Made by a program: the position numbers and the translations under genes
NCBI GenBank assembly: GCA_964035795.1
Contig: OZ038326.1
Span: 5,383,062 to 5,447,061 of the forward strand
Length of the DNA stretch: 64,000 nucleotides
Origin: Pterobdella sp. o SKG-2022
Lineage: Eukaryota; Annelida; Clitellata; Hirudinida; Piscicolidae
Direction: 5' to 3'
Shown: one piece after another, positions 33,301-49,599 of the stretch
How positions within the stretch are numbered: position 1 is the first letter of the stretch
How the letters are laid out: each line of letters begins with the position of its first letter
The notes under the pieces: model-generated
Told to the model about the DNA's origin: nothing
The model's input: the letters and a program-made list of their open reading frames with translations, nothing else
Databases searched by the model: none

Positions 33301-35624
33301 AGGATTTCATCAGCTCAATTAACCGCTCAAAAAGTTGTGTTTCCTGAATACCATCGGGGTTTAATGTTATACTGAAGTTTAAAAAGTGATTATGAATAAT
33401 TTTTTAACTTTTATTTCGTGAGATAAATGTATCTCCACCGCCATATTTAATTAATTGATCCTTCGTAAGATTAAAGTGCTTGAAAACGTTTTATGCAATA
33501 AAACTCATACTCGAAAATGTTACGGTGATAACGAAAAGCTTCGTATCTTAATAAACTAACTAGTTTTCTGAAATTATATTCAATAAAAAACCCTTTTCAA
33601 AACTATTGCTATTTTTTCTGTCTTAATAAATTTAGTTAAATCATATTGATTTGAAATATTCAAATGAAAACACTTTTAGGAGTTTATTTCATTCCACGGA
33701 GCTTTTCGTAAGATGAACTTACATTATCAAGTGGAGGTACAAATATTTGTGGAATAAAATAAACTCCTAAATGTGCTTCCATTTGAATATTTACGTTTAG
33801 CTCGAAGAATTAAAATTTATTTGAAATATTTTGAAAAATGAGTTATTAAGAATACATTGAAACCAGTTTAAAAATAATTTTTTCGTTATATTTTTTTGAT
33901 GCTAAATCCTTCTATACTATAACTTGAAACGAAAATTCTTCTCATTCCCACCTTCCAGCAGAGTTTATTAAGGAAGGGATAATGGTATATGATGTTGATG
34001 ACGTTCTGTAGGCTGTTGTGATTGGTTGGGTCTGTTAGCAATTTCTTCTTCTTCTCTTCGAAAGCCTCTTTTATTTGTTGTCTAAAATAAAATAGGACTT
34101 ATTTAATATAAATTTTTTGAATATTTATAAATTTTTATTTGAATTAATATGTAGATGTGTACGATTTTTACAACACATTTAGTTTAAAATCTACTTATTG
34201 ATTTTTTTCCTCATAACGTTATGATACAAAGAAACTTAGGCGATTAAGCTAATCACTGTCTTTAGCTCTATGATCAACATCACAGTATGTTTAACACAAC
34301 TTCAACTTACACATCACGACTTCCTAAGCGTTTGTCTTCGTTCGGTGCCTTTTCTGCTGATATCTTAAGGGTTATGTTGGTAGTATCTTTATAAAAATAC
34401 AATTATTCAACTATACATTAAGACAAGAGTTTATTTTTTTAACCAAAAACCTCTTATTTTGATTAATGTAAGCAATATCTAGGCATAAATGTTGGTAGTA
34501 TTAAAAAAGCATAGACACGTGTATTGTGAAAAGTTATAATGAGATTTTAGCGCAGTCATTGAGATTCTAAGTTGAAACTAAAGATTAGTTTATTATGGTT
34601 TATATTGCTAAGTTATGAATTTAACACACCAGCTGATGCGTTTCATAGGAGTTTTTCAGCAAGCCATACAGCATGGAGTCTTCCTTTATGGTATAAATGT
34701 GCAGAACCCCTATGGAGACTCGAGATTCTGAATAGCTAGAGTGCCCATTAGATCTAGAAAGCATGTTTCAAAATGGATTTTCAGGATAATATTATCAAGA
34801 ATATTTTTTTAAATATATAATTTCAATTTTAATATATACTTTTTGTTGTTTATTTTTGAATTTTTGTTGCTTAAAAATTTTTCTTCGGATATAGTGTGTT
34901 TATAGTATTTTTTATCTCCCATTTCTTCTGAATAACGTCTTTCCGTGTTTTTTCCATTGGAAATTGTTTGACTTTCATCCTGATATTCACAGTTTTGATT
35001 ATATTTTGCGTGTATAGACAAAGCTGGTTTGACGATTTCAATTTTATCCGGCACCAAAAGTAGTATTATATTGTTTTCTAAATGTTCTTCAATTTTTTCA
35101 GCCGTCATGCCATTTTGAAGTAGGTTTCCATATTCATCGCTTCTTGAGTCACTTTTGTTTGCCCCCAAACTGTTTATAAGGCTTGAAGATAGAGAGGTTG
35201 TGGCTTTAAAGCTTTCAGCAAAATCTTTATTTTTTTTAGAATCAGTAATCAACTGATTTCTAAGTTTTTTTGATTCATTTTTATTTAATTTTGATTGATT
35301 AAAATACTTGATCACGATGTGGTTTGTGAATTCTTTCTCAACGCCTGAAAAAAATGACTCTTTATAATCCAAACTTACGCTAAGAATATCTTTCACTTTT
35401 ATAGCTTTTACAAGAGCTTTTGGAGGATTCTCACAAAACGAAATATCTTCTTTTTCAATGATTAGATATTTGAAAGCTTTTGTTTCTTTTTCGCTAGAAA
35501 TCAAACAAGGCTCATAATACTTCACATCTTCATAGTCTTCAGAATTGTTTGTATGGAATTGTAAAAAATTCGTCAAAGTATAATATTTTGTCTTGTATAA
35601 GTCATTTGAACTCTTAGCTTCCAT
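30379..35624 (-). CDS. C12orf56-like protein
   Basis: Minus-strand exons in order: 35624-34840, 34753-34630, 34363-34311, 34081-33952, 33344-33235, 32705-32531, one ending at 30988 (start near 31240 unclear) and 30457-30379 with the stop. The joints between the first six, and the last joint, agree in phase. The first exon has VKYYEPCLISSEKETKAFKY and ENPPKAL, and later exons have HIIQTLVAIEIVMQDSEY and RVKQSIKKEFSIHL. These match the order of conserved blocks I recall from vertebrate C12orf56, a protein of unknown function. One or more exons between 32531 and 31240 are unresolved; a candidate is around 31850-31910. The gene is head-to-head with APEX2. The low-complexity Lys/Asn/Ser stretch in exon 1 is not conserved. 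Confidence 0.65.
30648..30830 (+). repeat. tRNA-derived SINE
   Basis: The first 77 bases fold like a degenerate tRNA: GTCGGCC pairs with GCCGAC at the end, there is an A-box remnant TAGCTCAAAAAAAGAGC and a perfect B box GGTTCGATTCC. A tRNA-unrelated body follows (AAATTTGTAGCAAGCGCTTTG) and a tail of repeated ATTAAATTAC. The same head and body occur, split, at 41110-41485. It lies in the last intron of the C12orf56-like gene. Confidence 0.75.
31277..31447. mobile_element. Near-perfect inverted-repeat hairpin element
   Basis: The arms of about 66 bp (31277-31342 and 31382-31447) differ at only two or so positions. Both include CAGTTTTTATTCTTCG and ATGAGGATTTTAAAGA. The loop is AAAATTTTCGATAAGTACAA followed by TCTTATCATAATTCATT. 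The near identity of the arms implies a recent origin or ongoing correction between them. There is no coding capacity. Confidence 0.8.
31583..31705. mobile_element. Inverted-repeat hairpin element
   Basis: Arms starting GAACATGT and ending in its inverse ACATGTTC pair over about 48 bp with several mismatches. The inner part contains ATTTTCGATAAGTTCAACC and, after a short loop, TTATGATAAGATTGAACTT. It lies only 136 bp from the previous hairpin and shares the core but not the arms. Confidence 0.65.
32794..32866 (+). tRNA. tRNA-Arg (anticodon TCG)
   Basis: This is a complete 73-base tRNA. The acceptor stem GGCCTCG pairs with CGGGGTC using G-U pairs, the discriminator is G, the A box is TGGCCTAATGG, the anticodon stem-loop is TCTGACTTCGGATCAGA with TCG, and the B box is AGTTCGAGTCT. 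A T5 run follows at 32873. There is no intron. It lies antisense in an intron of the C12orf56-like gene. Confidence 0.95.
33654..33792. mobile_element. Inverted-repeat hairpin element with shared core
   Basis: The 44-bp arms (33654-33697 and 33749-33792) pair with about four mismatches and include AGGAGTTTATTTCATTCCAC. The core GGAGCTTTTCGTAAG, GATGAACTTACATTATCAAG and GAGGTACAAATATTTG is the same as at 25700-25775. It lies in an intron of the C12orf56-like gene. Confidence 0.75.
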
Positions 35625-35923
35625 AAAAAGTTAAATAAGGTATTCAAAAAATGATATTTTGAAAATCAAAATTTGATTAAATTTTAAAAAAATAAGCATT
35701 CATAAATTATAAAAAGTAGGTCATTGAATTAGATTCACTAAATATAAACAAACCTTGTTTCTATAGAAACAAAAGTTTCAATTTTATTTTTAAAAATTAA
35801 TAAACAGAAAAAAAGCAATATAAATCTTTACACAAAACTTTAAATAAAAATATTAAATTTGTTTTTGAAAGCTAAATTTATTCTGAATGCCCTTTTAAAT
35901 ACAAATTTGAAAAACTCAATAAA
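35625..35923. promoter_or_regulatory. Shared promoter region, C12orf56-like / APEX2
   Basis: The two start codons, on opposite strands, are 299 bases apart. All transcription signals for both genes must lie in or overlap this very AT-rich spacer, unless there are upstream non-coding exons. No individual site could be recognised. Confidence 0.4.
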
Positions 35924-38393
35924 ATGAAACTTATGACATGGAATATAAATGGATTGAGAACAGTAAAACCACCATTAAAAGAGTTTTTGGACAAGCTTGA
36001 CTGTGATGTAATTTGTCTTCAGGAAACCAAAGTTGATAGTAACTTATTTGTTTTTTTGAACTTGCGCCCATGAAAATTGCTATATAAAACTATACCGATT
36101 AATTAGTTTCACTATTTGAGAGTTATATTATTTACTAAATTCTTACTTATATTGTTAAGGAGAACATCTCGAAAGCACATTTGCTATAGTGGAAGGCTAT
36201 AATACTTACTTTAGTTTCCCTAAAAACAAATCTGGGTATTCAGGTTGTTAGGCAAATCAAACTTTATAAATGTACAATTTCTCAATAAAGTATTTAATTT
36301 ATGTTGTATCTTTTACATTATGAGCATTTTTTTTAAACTATAAGTAATCAAAGCAATTTAGTATGTTGTGTTTCTTAAAAGAATTGATGTTTTAATGAGT
36401 TGTTTCAACTTCAGGAGTAGTCACATATGTTAAAGATGACTGGACACCATGGAAAAGTGAGGATTCTTTAGCAGGGCTCAATGAGAAGTATTACAATAAG
36501 GACTTTATAGAAGATCGAGTAAAAATAGAAGGTTTCACAGCTGAAGAGTTAAACTTGTTGGATAGTGAAGGTCGATGTGTGATGACTGAGCATAAGATAA
36601 GGTGAGATTTATTCATGAATAAATCAATTTCATATTTTAAATTGAAATCATCTTATAGTTATTGATTTTTGAAAATTTTTTATTCATTTCTAGCAAGCAT
36701 TTTAATGCTTCATTTTTAAATTAAATAAAAAACTTTTAAATCAATTTTGATCATTTTAGAGATGAAAACAATGTTATGTGGGATTTGATAATCATCAATG
36801 TGTATTGTCCTCGGGCTGATCTAGAAAATGAGATCAGAGTCAAATTTAAACTGGACTTTTATCAACTGTTGCAAAGAAGGGCTGAAAAGTTTATTGATGC
36901 TGGAAAGTAAGGATTATTATAGATTTTTTAAGACATTTTGTATAGGTTTTATTTTTTGATTTTTATAACTTTCAAAATGATATAAATTTTAGATACATTT
37001 AAATCAGTGATTTATGCTGAAGTTACTTATCAATATTTAGTTTTTTTAAAAAATATATTTCAAATTTATCTCATTTTGAAGATTATAAAACTTGAAAAAT
37101 ATTATTAATTATGAATGAAATTTTTTTTTTGAATAAATTTGTTTATCTTTTTTAACATCAATAGATTAGTGATCATTGTTGGAGATATAAATACAAGTCA
37201 CAAAATTTTGGACCACTGCGATCCAGGTCCAAAAGAAGTGAGTTTGTCAACAAGTTCTTATTTTTATCACTCATTTAATCATTTTTCAATAGGAATTTGA
37301 AAACAATGAAAGTCGAAAGTGGATAGATGGAATGTTAGCAGACACCGATGTTTTAATTGAAAGACTGGAAAAAAACGTAACCCATACCAAAAAAGAAACA
37401 AATCAAATGGATGGAAATAGTGAATTAGAAATTGGAAAAGGTTGTTTTGTCGATGTGATACGTCTTTTTAATCCAAAAACACCACATCTATACACTAACT
37501 GGTGCAGTTTAACAGGAGCCAGGCAAAATAATTACGGTTGTCGTCTGGATTATATTTTATGCAACAAAAGCATTGTGTTGGAGTTGAAGATGGTATCTAA
37601 AGGTTGTATCAGACCTGATATACACGGGTCTGACCATTGTCCGGTTCTGGTGCATCTCAAAGCGGCCTCAATCGCTTCGCCAAAGTGTCCTTCTCTCTGC
37701 TCTAAGTTCTATCCCCAGTTCTCAGGAAAACAACTCAAAATCGCTTCTTTTTTTTCAAATGCTTCTAAAGAATCTGAAACTCTAGGTTACGACTTCGGCA
37801 ATGATCCAACGTTTCATAGTCAATCTTTGTTGAATGATGAAAAATCTACGCTTGTATCTATCAGTGTGAATAATACGTGTAAAAATAAAACTAAAAACAA
37901 ACGAAAAAGTTCAACAGTCCCGAATAATCCAAAACCTCAAAAAAGTATTCGCTCTTTTTTGAATCAAAACAATACTGAAAAAGGTAAACTTTCAAAACTG
38001 AATAAAGTTACAACGACACTGCAAAGTCAGCATACAAACTATAGTCAAGAAATATTTGAAAGTTCACAAAAATCCGTTTGCTGTCCAATCGATACATCTT
38101 ATCCAGACACTGAAAACTTCAACATGAAAACACTTTTGATTGAAAAAAATTACGATATTTCAACATCAAATGATACCTCAGAAAAGGTGCGCATGACTAA
38201 AGAAGTATGGAAGCGATTATTGAAAGGACCTCCGAAAGCCCCCTTATGTACAGGTCACAAGGAAGCTTGTCTGCTGAGGGTTGTGAAGAAAGAAGGAAGC
38301 AATTTGGGTAAAAAATTTTGGGTTTGTGCCAGAGCTTCTGGCCTCAAAAATGACCCCAATGCCCGCTGTAACACCTTTGTTTGGCTCAAGTAA
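35924..38393 (+). CDS. APEX2: AP endonuclease 2
   Basis: Six exons join in phase to 568 codons: 35924-36038, 36160-36243, 36415-36601, 36760-36906, 37165-37237 and 37293-38393. The exonuclease III fold shows its catalytic motifs in order: MTWNINGLR (Asn), CLQETKV (Glu), INVYCPRAD, VGDINTSH (Asp/Asn), RLDYIL and HGSDHCPV (final Asp-His). After a low-complexity linker there is a PIP-box-like QKSIRSFL for PCNA binding. The carboxyl zf-GRF finger (APLCTGHKEACLLRVVKKEG, then LGKKFWVCA and CNTFVW) binds single-stranded DNA. The order and length resemble human APEX2 (518 residues). It acts in nuclear and possibly mitochondrial base-excision repair and 3-prime end resection. Confidence 0.95.
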
Positions 38394-38589
38394 AAAAGCA
38401 GATGTTGACTATTTTTATTTTTTTATATCACATATTTTCAAGTTTTCTCATCACGCTATTAGAGACAGTTTCAAAAATTGTTAGGAATCAATTCAGCTTT
38501 TAAATTTCACATAAATTTAATGGATGACAAATTAAAATGTTCGGTTTTGATTTCAATATATACTATTGATAGAACTCTCACATGCCAAG

Positions 38590-39150
38590 TCTTCGAAAGT
38601 TGCTTCAAATCCAATGGCAACACAAAATACCCAAACAAAAGTACTTCAAAAAGCTAAAATGAAAAGCATTCATGCGGTTCTCAAGCGCCCCCAGCTCAGG
38701 TGAGCAGGGTAAGTTTTAAAATGCCCAACAAGGATCTGCCAAAGCGACTGCTTCACGGTGGACTGAATGAAGACAAGCGCCTTCATGGAAGTCAGAGGAA
38801 GCGATGTGAGAACACGCTAAAGGTTTTTCTAAATAATGTAGCATTTATTCTAACACCTGGGAAGAAATGGTCCAAAACCGGACTGCCTGATGCAGCACTG
38901 TTTCTGCTGGTGTGTCAAGTTTTGAGGCGAAGCGTATAGAAGAGGAGAAGCAGAAACGCCAGCGTCGCAAAACAAGAGCGAGTACTGTCTCCCAGTTTGG
39001 TTTTAACTCGAGCATTCTTGTTCACACTGTACGAGACATTTCAGTCCGAGGATTGGTCTGACCGGCCATCTTCGCACCCACAGAACCCAGGAATAGAAGT
39101 TGTGGTCGTCTTCGCCCGAGAAGGACGAGCATCATCATCATATTAACTCG
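38590..39150 (+). mobile_element. LINE 3-prime fragment
   Basis: It encodes a decayed LINE carboxyl end across frames: DLPKRLLHGGLNEDKRLHGS, QRKRCENTLK, and near 39050 IGLTGHLRTHRTQE, the zinc-finger-like end common in invertebrate LINEs. A CAT/ATC microsatellite tail follows at 39130. It lies between APEX2 and EMG1, with no catalytic domain left. Confidence 0.7.
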
Positions 39151-39640
39151 TCTATTTAAATTTTATATTTTCATGAATGTCAAAAAGTGTAATCAACCTT
39201 AAAAAATAGTACTCAATTTTAGAAAAATAAAACTCACCTCTTAACTTGCTCTAAAATAGTCACAAAAACCTTACAAAAACAGTTGTCATATTTAATTAAT
39301 AAAACTATGATTTAAACTTGCTTAAAAGGCGTGAAAGAGGGCTATTATAAAGCTTTTTCGAAATCATGCTAGCATGGAAACAGAGGTAAAACAATGATGG
39401 GAGTGGTTTTTATATTTATTTATTGATCAACAAAACTATACATTTTGCCGTGTTTATTAACTCATCACGTTGAATGTTTTTTTGTTATATATGTTTTTTT
39501 TCACAATGAAGTTTTTTATTATTAAAAAAAACACCAATGTTTTTTAATTCATACATCCCTACTTTGTAATTTCGCTCAAAAAGTTTGAAAAGTGCGTGAT
39601 CAAAGTTTGGTCAATTCTGTTGGTTTGCGAGCATTTAGTT

Positions 39641-40995
39641 ATGAGTGATTTGGAAGAACCACAAAAGAAAAAAGTTTGTTATGAAAAACGCGTTATTGTT
39701 ATTCTAGAAAATGCTCCTTTAGAGACAGTGAAGGTAACATTATATTTAAAAATACCAATTTCATGTAAGTTTATTTATAAGGTAGGAAAAGATTATCAAC
39801 TTTTAGATGGAGATAAACATAAGCACCTTTCTAAGAAATATAAAAAAGACATGTCTATGTACAGACCTGATATCACCCACCAAGTATGCATGGTTTTGTA
39901 AATTAACTAAGATTGAAACTCGAATTAATTAGTATAAGAAGTTTTAGATTTTTATATATTCTATTCCTCCAACAGTGTTTGTTGATGTTGTTCGACAGCC
40001 CATTAAACAGAGAAAATCTTCTTCAAGTATACATTCGTACATGCAATAATATCCTTATAGAGATAAATCCACAAACTAGAATTCCTAGAACATTTGATAG
40101 ATTTTGTGGTCTAATGGGTACAAATTTCAATCATTTTTTATTTAAATTCTTAACTGATTATTTTATCTTAATTTAAACTAATGTTTCATACAGTCCAGTT
40201 ATTGAAAGATTTTAGCATAAAAGCTGCAGGAGGTAGTGTGAAATTACTAAAAGTAATCAAAAACCCCATAACTGATCACCTGCCACCCGGCTGCTTGAAA
40301 ATCACCACATCATTTGCAGCTGAGGAGACTCTGAACCCAGCAGATTTGAGTAAAGATGATATGCCCATTGTATTTGTTGTGGGAGCTTTCGCAAAAGGAT
40401 CAGTGAGAAATTTTTTTCTGAATTTGATTATGATGCCTATCATTAAAGATTTATTGTATTGTTATTTATGTTTCTTTTCATACTAGCATGGGTGTTTTTT
40501 GAACTTAATTTTAAATTTTGTATACATTTTTGATGTTTTTTACCTTTATTTATTATTGCAAAAAAAATTTTCAATGGAAGAATTCATTTTTGTTGAGATA
40601 AACTTCAAAGTTTCAAATGAATAAACATAATATCATCATTAAAAAACTTTATACAATAACATTGGATTAACTAGACTAATCAGTCATCTCAAACTGAGGT
40701 TTCAGTCGCGTAATTGATAGTTCTCACGTGGCGTTACATTAAGTGAAAAAACGATATAAAACCCGAAAGTTAAATTTTTATGATAATAATGATCAATTTA
40801 AAATATAAAATACATAAAATTTTTCGCGCTTTTGCAGACAACTTATTCAATAACTTCCACGCAATATGAATCATTCCACAGGTAGATGTAGATTACACGG
40901 AGAAGACAGTATCCTTCAGCAAATACCCCCTTTCTGCAGCCCTCACTTGCTCAAAATTGTGCAACTCTTTTGAACAAAAATGGGGCATACTTTAA
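39641..40995 (+). CDS. EMG1: Ribosome biogenesis rRNA pseudouridine N1-methyltransferase Nep1
   Basis: Five exons join in phase to 219 codons: 39641-39733, 39782-39883, 39976-40117, 40194-40402 and 40882-40995. The protein follows EMG1/Nep1 from end to end: [88 protein letters not shown] and [20 protein letters not shown]. It is a SPOUT-fold methyltransferase acting on 18S rRNA and is needed for 40S assembly in the nucleolus. Length is slightly below human (244) because the amino extension is short. The first intron is only 48 nt, stop-free and in frame, but conservation across KVGKDY shows it is removed. Confidence 0.96.
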
Positions 40996-41048
40996 CTATG
41001 CTTTTTAAATTTTGATTATTTTATGTATATTTACTTTTGATTTAGTTT

Positions 41049-41054
41049 AATAAA
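41049..41054 (+). promoter_or_regulatory. Candidate polyadenylation signal for EMG1
   Basis: AATAAA lies 54 bases after the EMG1 stop and is followed by a T-rich run. The position is plausible, but the hexamer is common in AT-rich DNA. Confidence 0.45.
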
Positions 41055-41109
41055 TTTTTTAAGTTTTTGGGAGTACTTATAAAAAATATTAATAAAAATT
41101 TACGTCTGA

Positions 41110-41485
41110 TAGCCCGTATAGCTCAGCTAGTAAGGTATCAGACTAGCTTTATATAGTTACCGCTTATTGAGATGGTAAAACAAGAAAGTTTGAAATGGCT
41201 GGGCCATGCTGTAAGAAAAGAGAATAATGATTGTGTTAAGCAGGCGTGGAGGTTCGAGGTGGAAGGCAGTATAAGAAAAAGACCAATGTTAGCTTAAAAA
41301 GAATGATAGAAAACCTTTGTCGTGGATCTGGCTTAGGCCTTGAAAATGCCTAGGATAAGGTGAAATGGTAAGAGAAGTTTAGGTCGTAGAAAGAAGTCAG
41401 TGACCCCTTGAAAAAAAGAACGATGCTGCCTATATCAAAATGATACTGATACTAAATTTGTAGCAAGCGCTTTGAATTCTATTAA
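41110..41485 (+). mobile_element. SINE split by a LINE 3-prime fragment
   Basis: The SINE head (GCCCGTATAGCTCAGC...AGTTACCG, 41112-41161) and its body (AAATTTGTAGCAAGCGCTTTG, 41454-41474) are the same family as 30648-30830. Between them is a LINE end on the plus strand: LKWLGHAVRKENNDCVKQAW, then NLCRGSGLGLENA. The LINE therefore inserted into, or replaced, the middle of the SINE. It lies between the convergent EMG1 and COG2 genes. Confidence 0.65.
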
Positions 41486-41739
41486 GATGCATGTAAATAT
41501 TATTTTTTACAACATCATATTCTGTTAAACATTTGTATTAAAAAACATAGTGATAAAAAATTGAGTGTGTATAAAAAAGAATGTCAGTGTTGCGGATCAA
41601 GTCAATCGCGTCAAGGCAAGTTTAGACTCATCGCATTTCTATATTACAGCTACAATTCGGTTTGTATAATTATACATATCCATTAATGAATAAAAAAAGC
41701 TTTTTTCTCAAATAGAATTATATAATTTTTCTGAATTAT

Positions 41740-41745
41740 TTTATT
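41740..41745 (-). promoter_or_regulatory. Candidate polyadenylation signal for COG2
   Basis: AATAAA on the minus strand lies about 100 bases beyond the COG2 stop codon. The support is positional only. Confidence 0.35.
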
Positions 41746-41846
41746 TAACAATAATAAACTTGAAAATTGGTAATGAAAAAAATTTATAAATATTAGAACA
41801 TTTTAAGAATTGAAATTTGAGAGGCATTTACAAATATATATTCAAA

Positions 41847-48425
<6,579 letters not shown>

Positions 48426-49590
48426 GCTCAACTGAGGAACTTGATTTAATTCTAATTTGTGGAAAATTGAATTTTGACTTTTCTACCACTGCCGCAGTTT
48501 ACTTCGTGTAACAGTAAAAAATTTGTATTAAAAGTGAAGAGGTTAAAACTTGTTTTAGGTTTTTAAACTTTAAGTTGAATACATCCAAAACCAAAATTTT
48601 TGAGATATTAATTATTAGTTTTTTATTTAATTGAAAACCTGTTATGATTAATACAAAATTGTAATTAAACTCGGTGCATCTTTAAAAAAAAATAATTATT
48701 ATGAAATTAAACAAAAAAAACTATAAAAACATTAAATTTTATTTCAAATTAAACAGACCCAAGAAAACAAGCTTCTTGCTATTTTATATCTCCAGAACGG
48801 CATTAGCTGGATGCTCTCAATGTTTTGTCTCCAGGTCTCCGAATTATTAGTAAACATTTTTTAAGCTCAATTTGTTAAAAATTGAAAATCGAAAAACGCG
48901 AATTTTCAGTGTGGCAAAATCGATGTTCTAAAGCACTTTCCGTCGACATCAAACTGGTCGCTTTTATCGATTAAGTGGAATAAATGAAAATTTAAAATTG
49001 GTCTTGTACAATATCTCTATTAAATTCTCTTCATTTGCTAATAAATTTTGATCGAAAAGATGACATGCGCTCTGATGGCGTTACAGTTTTCTTTTCCACT
49101 CGCGGCAAATACTTATATGGGACTTGACGGAACGAGACGTTTCAAAACACTATATGAACTTCAGTTTATTTACTGTACCGTTTTCACTGACTACATAATA
49201 ATAAAAGAGATGAAAATTGCAAAACATTTAAATCAGGAATGTTTCTTTAGCTTTGTGCTAAAAAGCGGTTTTTGAGGAAAATGAGTGGAAATGAAAAAAG
49301 TCTACTCGTCGTTCAGAGACTCTGCTTAAAACTGCTCAAAATATAATGTTAAGGTTTTGGTGTGGACAATATGGAAAAAATATTGAAAATAATTAGGCAG
49401 AGATTTCCAAAAAAACTAATGTAGTATGAGAACGAGATGAAGTAAAAATAGAGTTGAGAATTGACAGAGCACGCTGAATAGGTAGTATAAAGTGAGAAAG
49501 ATGCAAATTTGAATTAAATAGATATATTTGGTACATAAAGGTAACAACTTTATATAAAGAACGACAATGAAAATGTAGGAGTAAGAATTA
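48426..49590. other. Spacer upstream of COG2
   Basis: This holds the presumed COG2 promoter, and then AT-rich sequence. The 75-codon open frame at 49048-49275 has no recognisable family and sits close to the LINE start, so it may be LINE 5-prime sequence. No RNA gene was seen. Confidence 0.4.
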
Positions 49591-49599
49591 ATAAGAGAT

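Noticed and set aside
34809..34839. Treating the 271-codon minus-strand frame as a complete intronless gene
   Set aside because: A phase-compatible donor at 34839 joins to an exon at 34753 that continues the C12orf56-like similarity, so the frame's last residues are probably intronic.
41112..41165. Possible tRNA gene
   Set aside because: Only the A-box half is present and the B box is missing, because a LINE fragment interrupts it. It is a SINE head.
49048..49275. Possible small gene of 75 codons
   Set aside because: It has no recognisable motif, conserved splice context or family, and it lies just upstream of a LINE.
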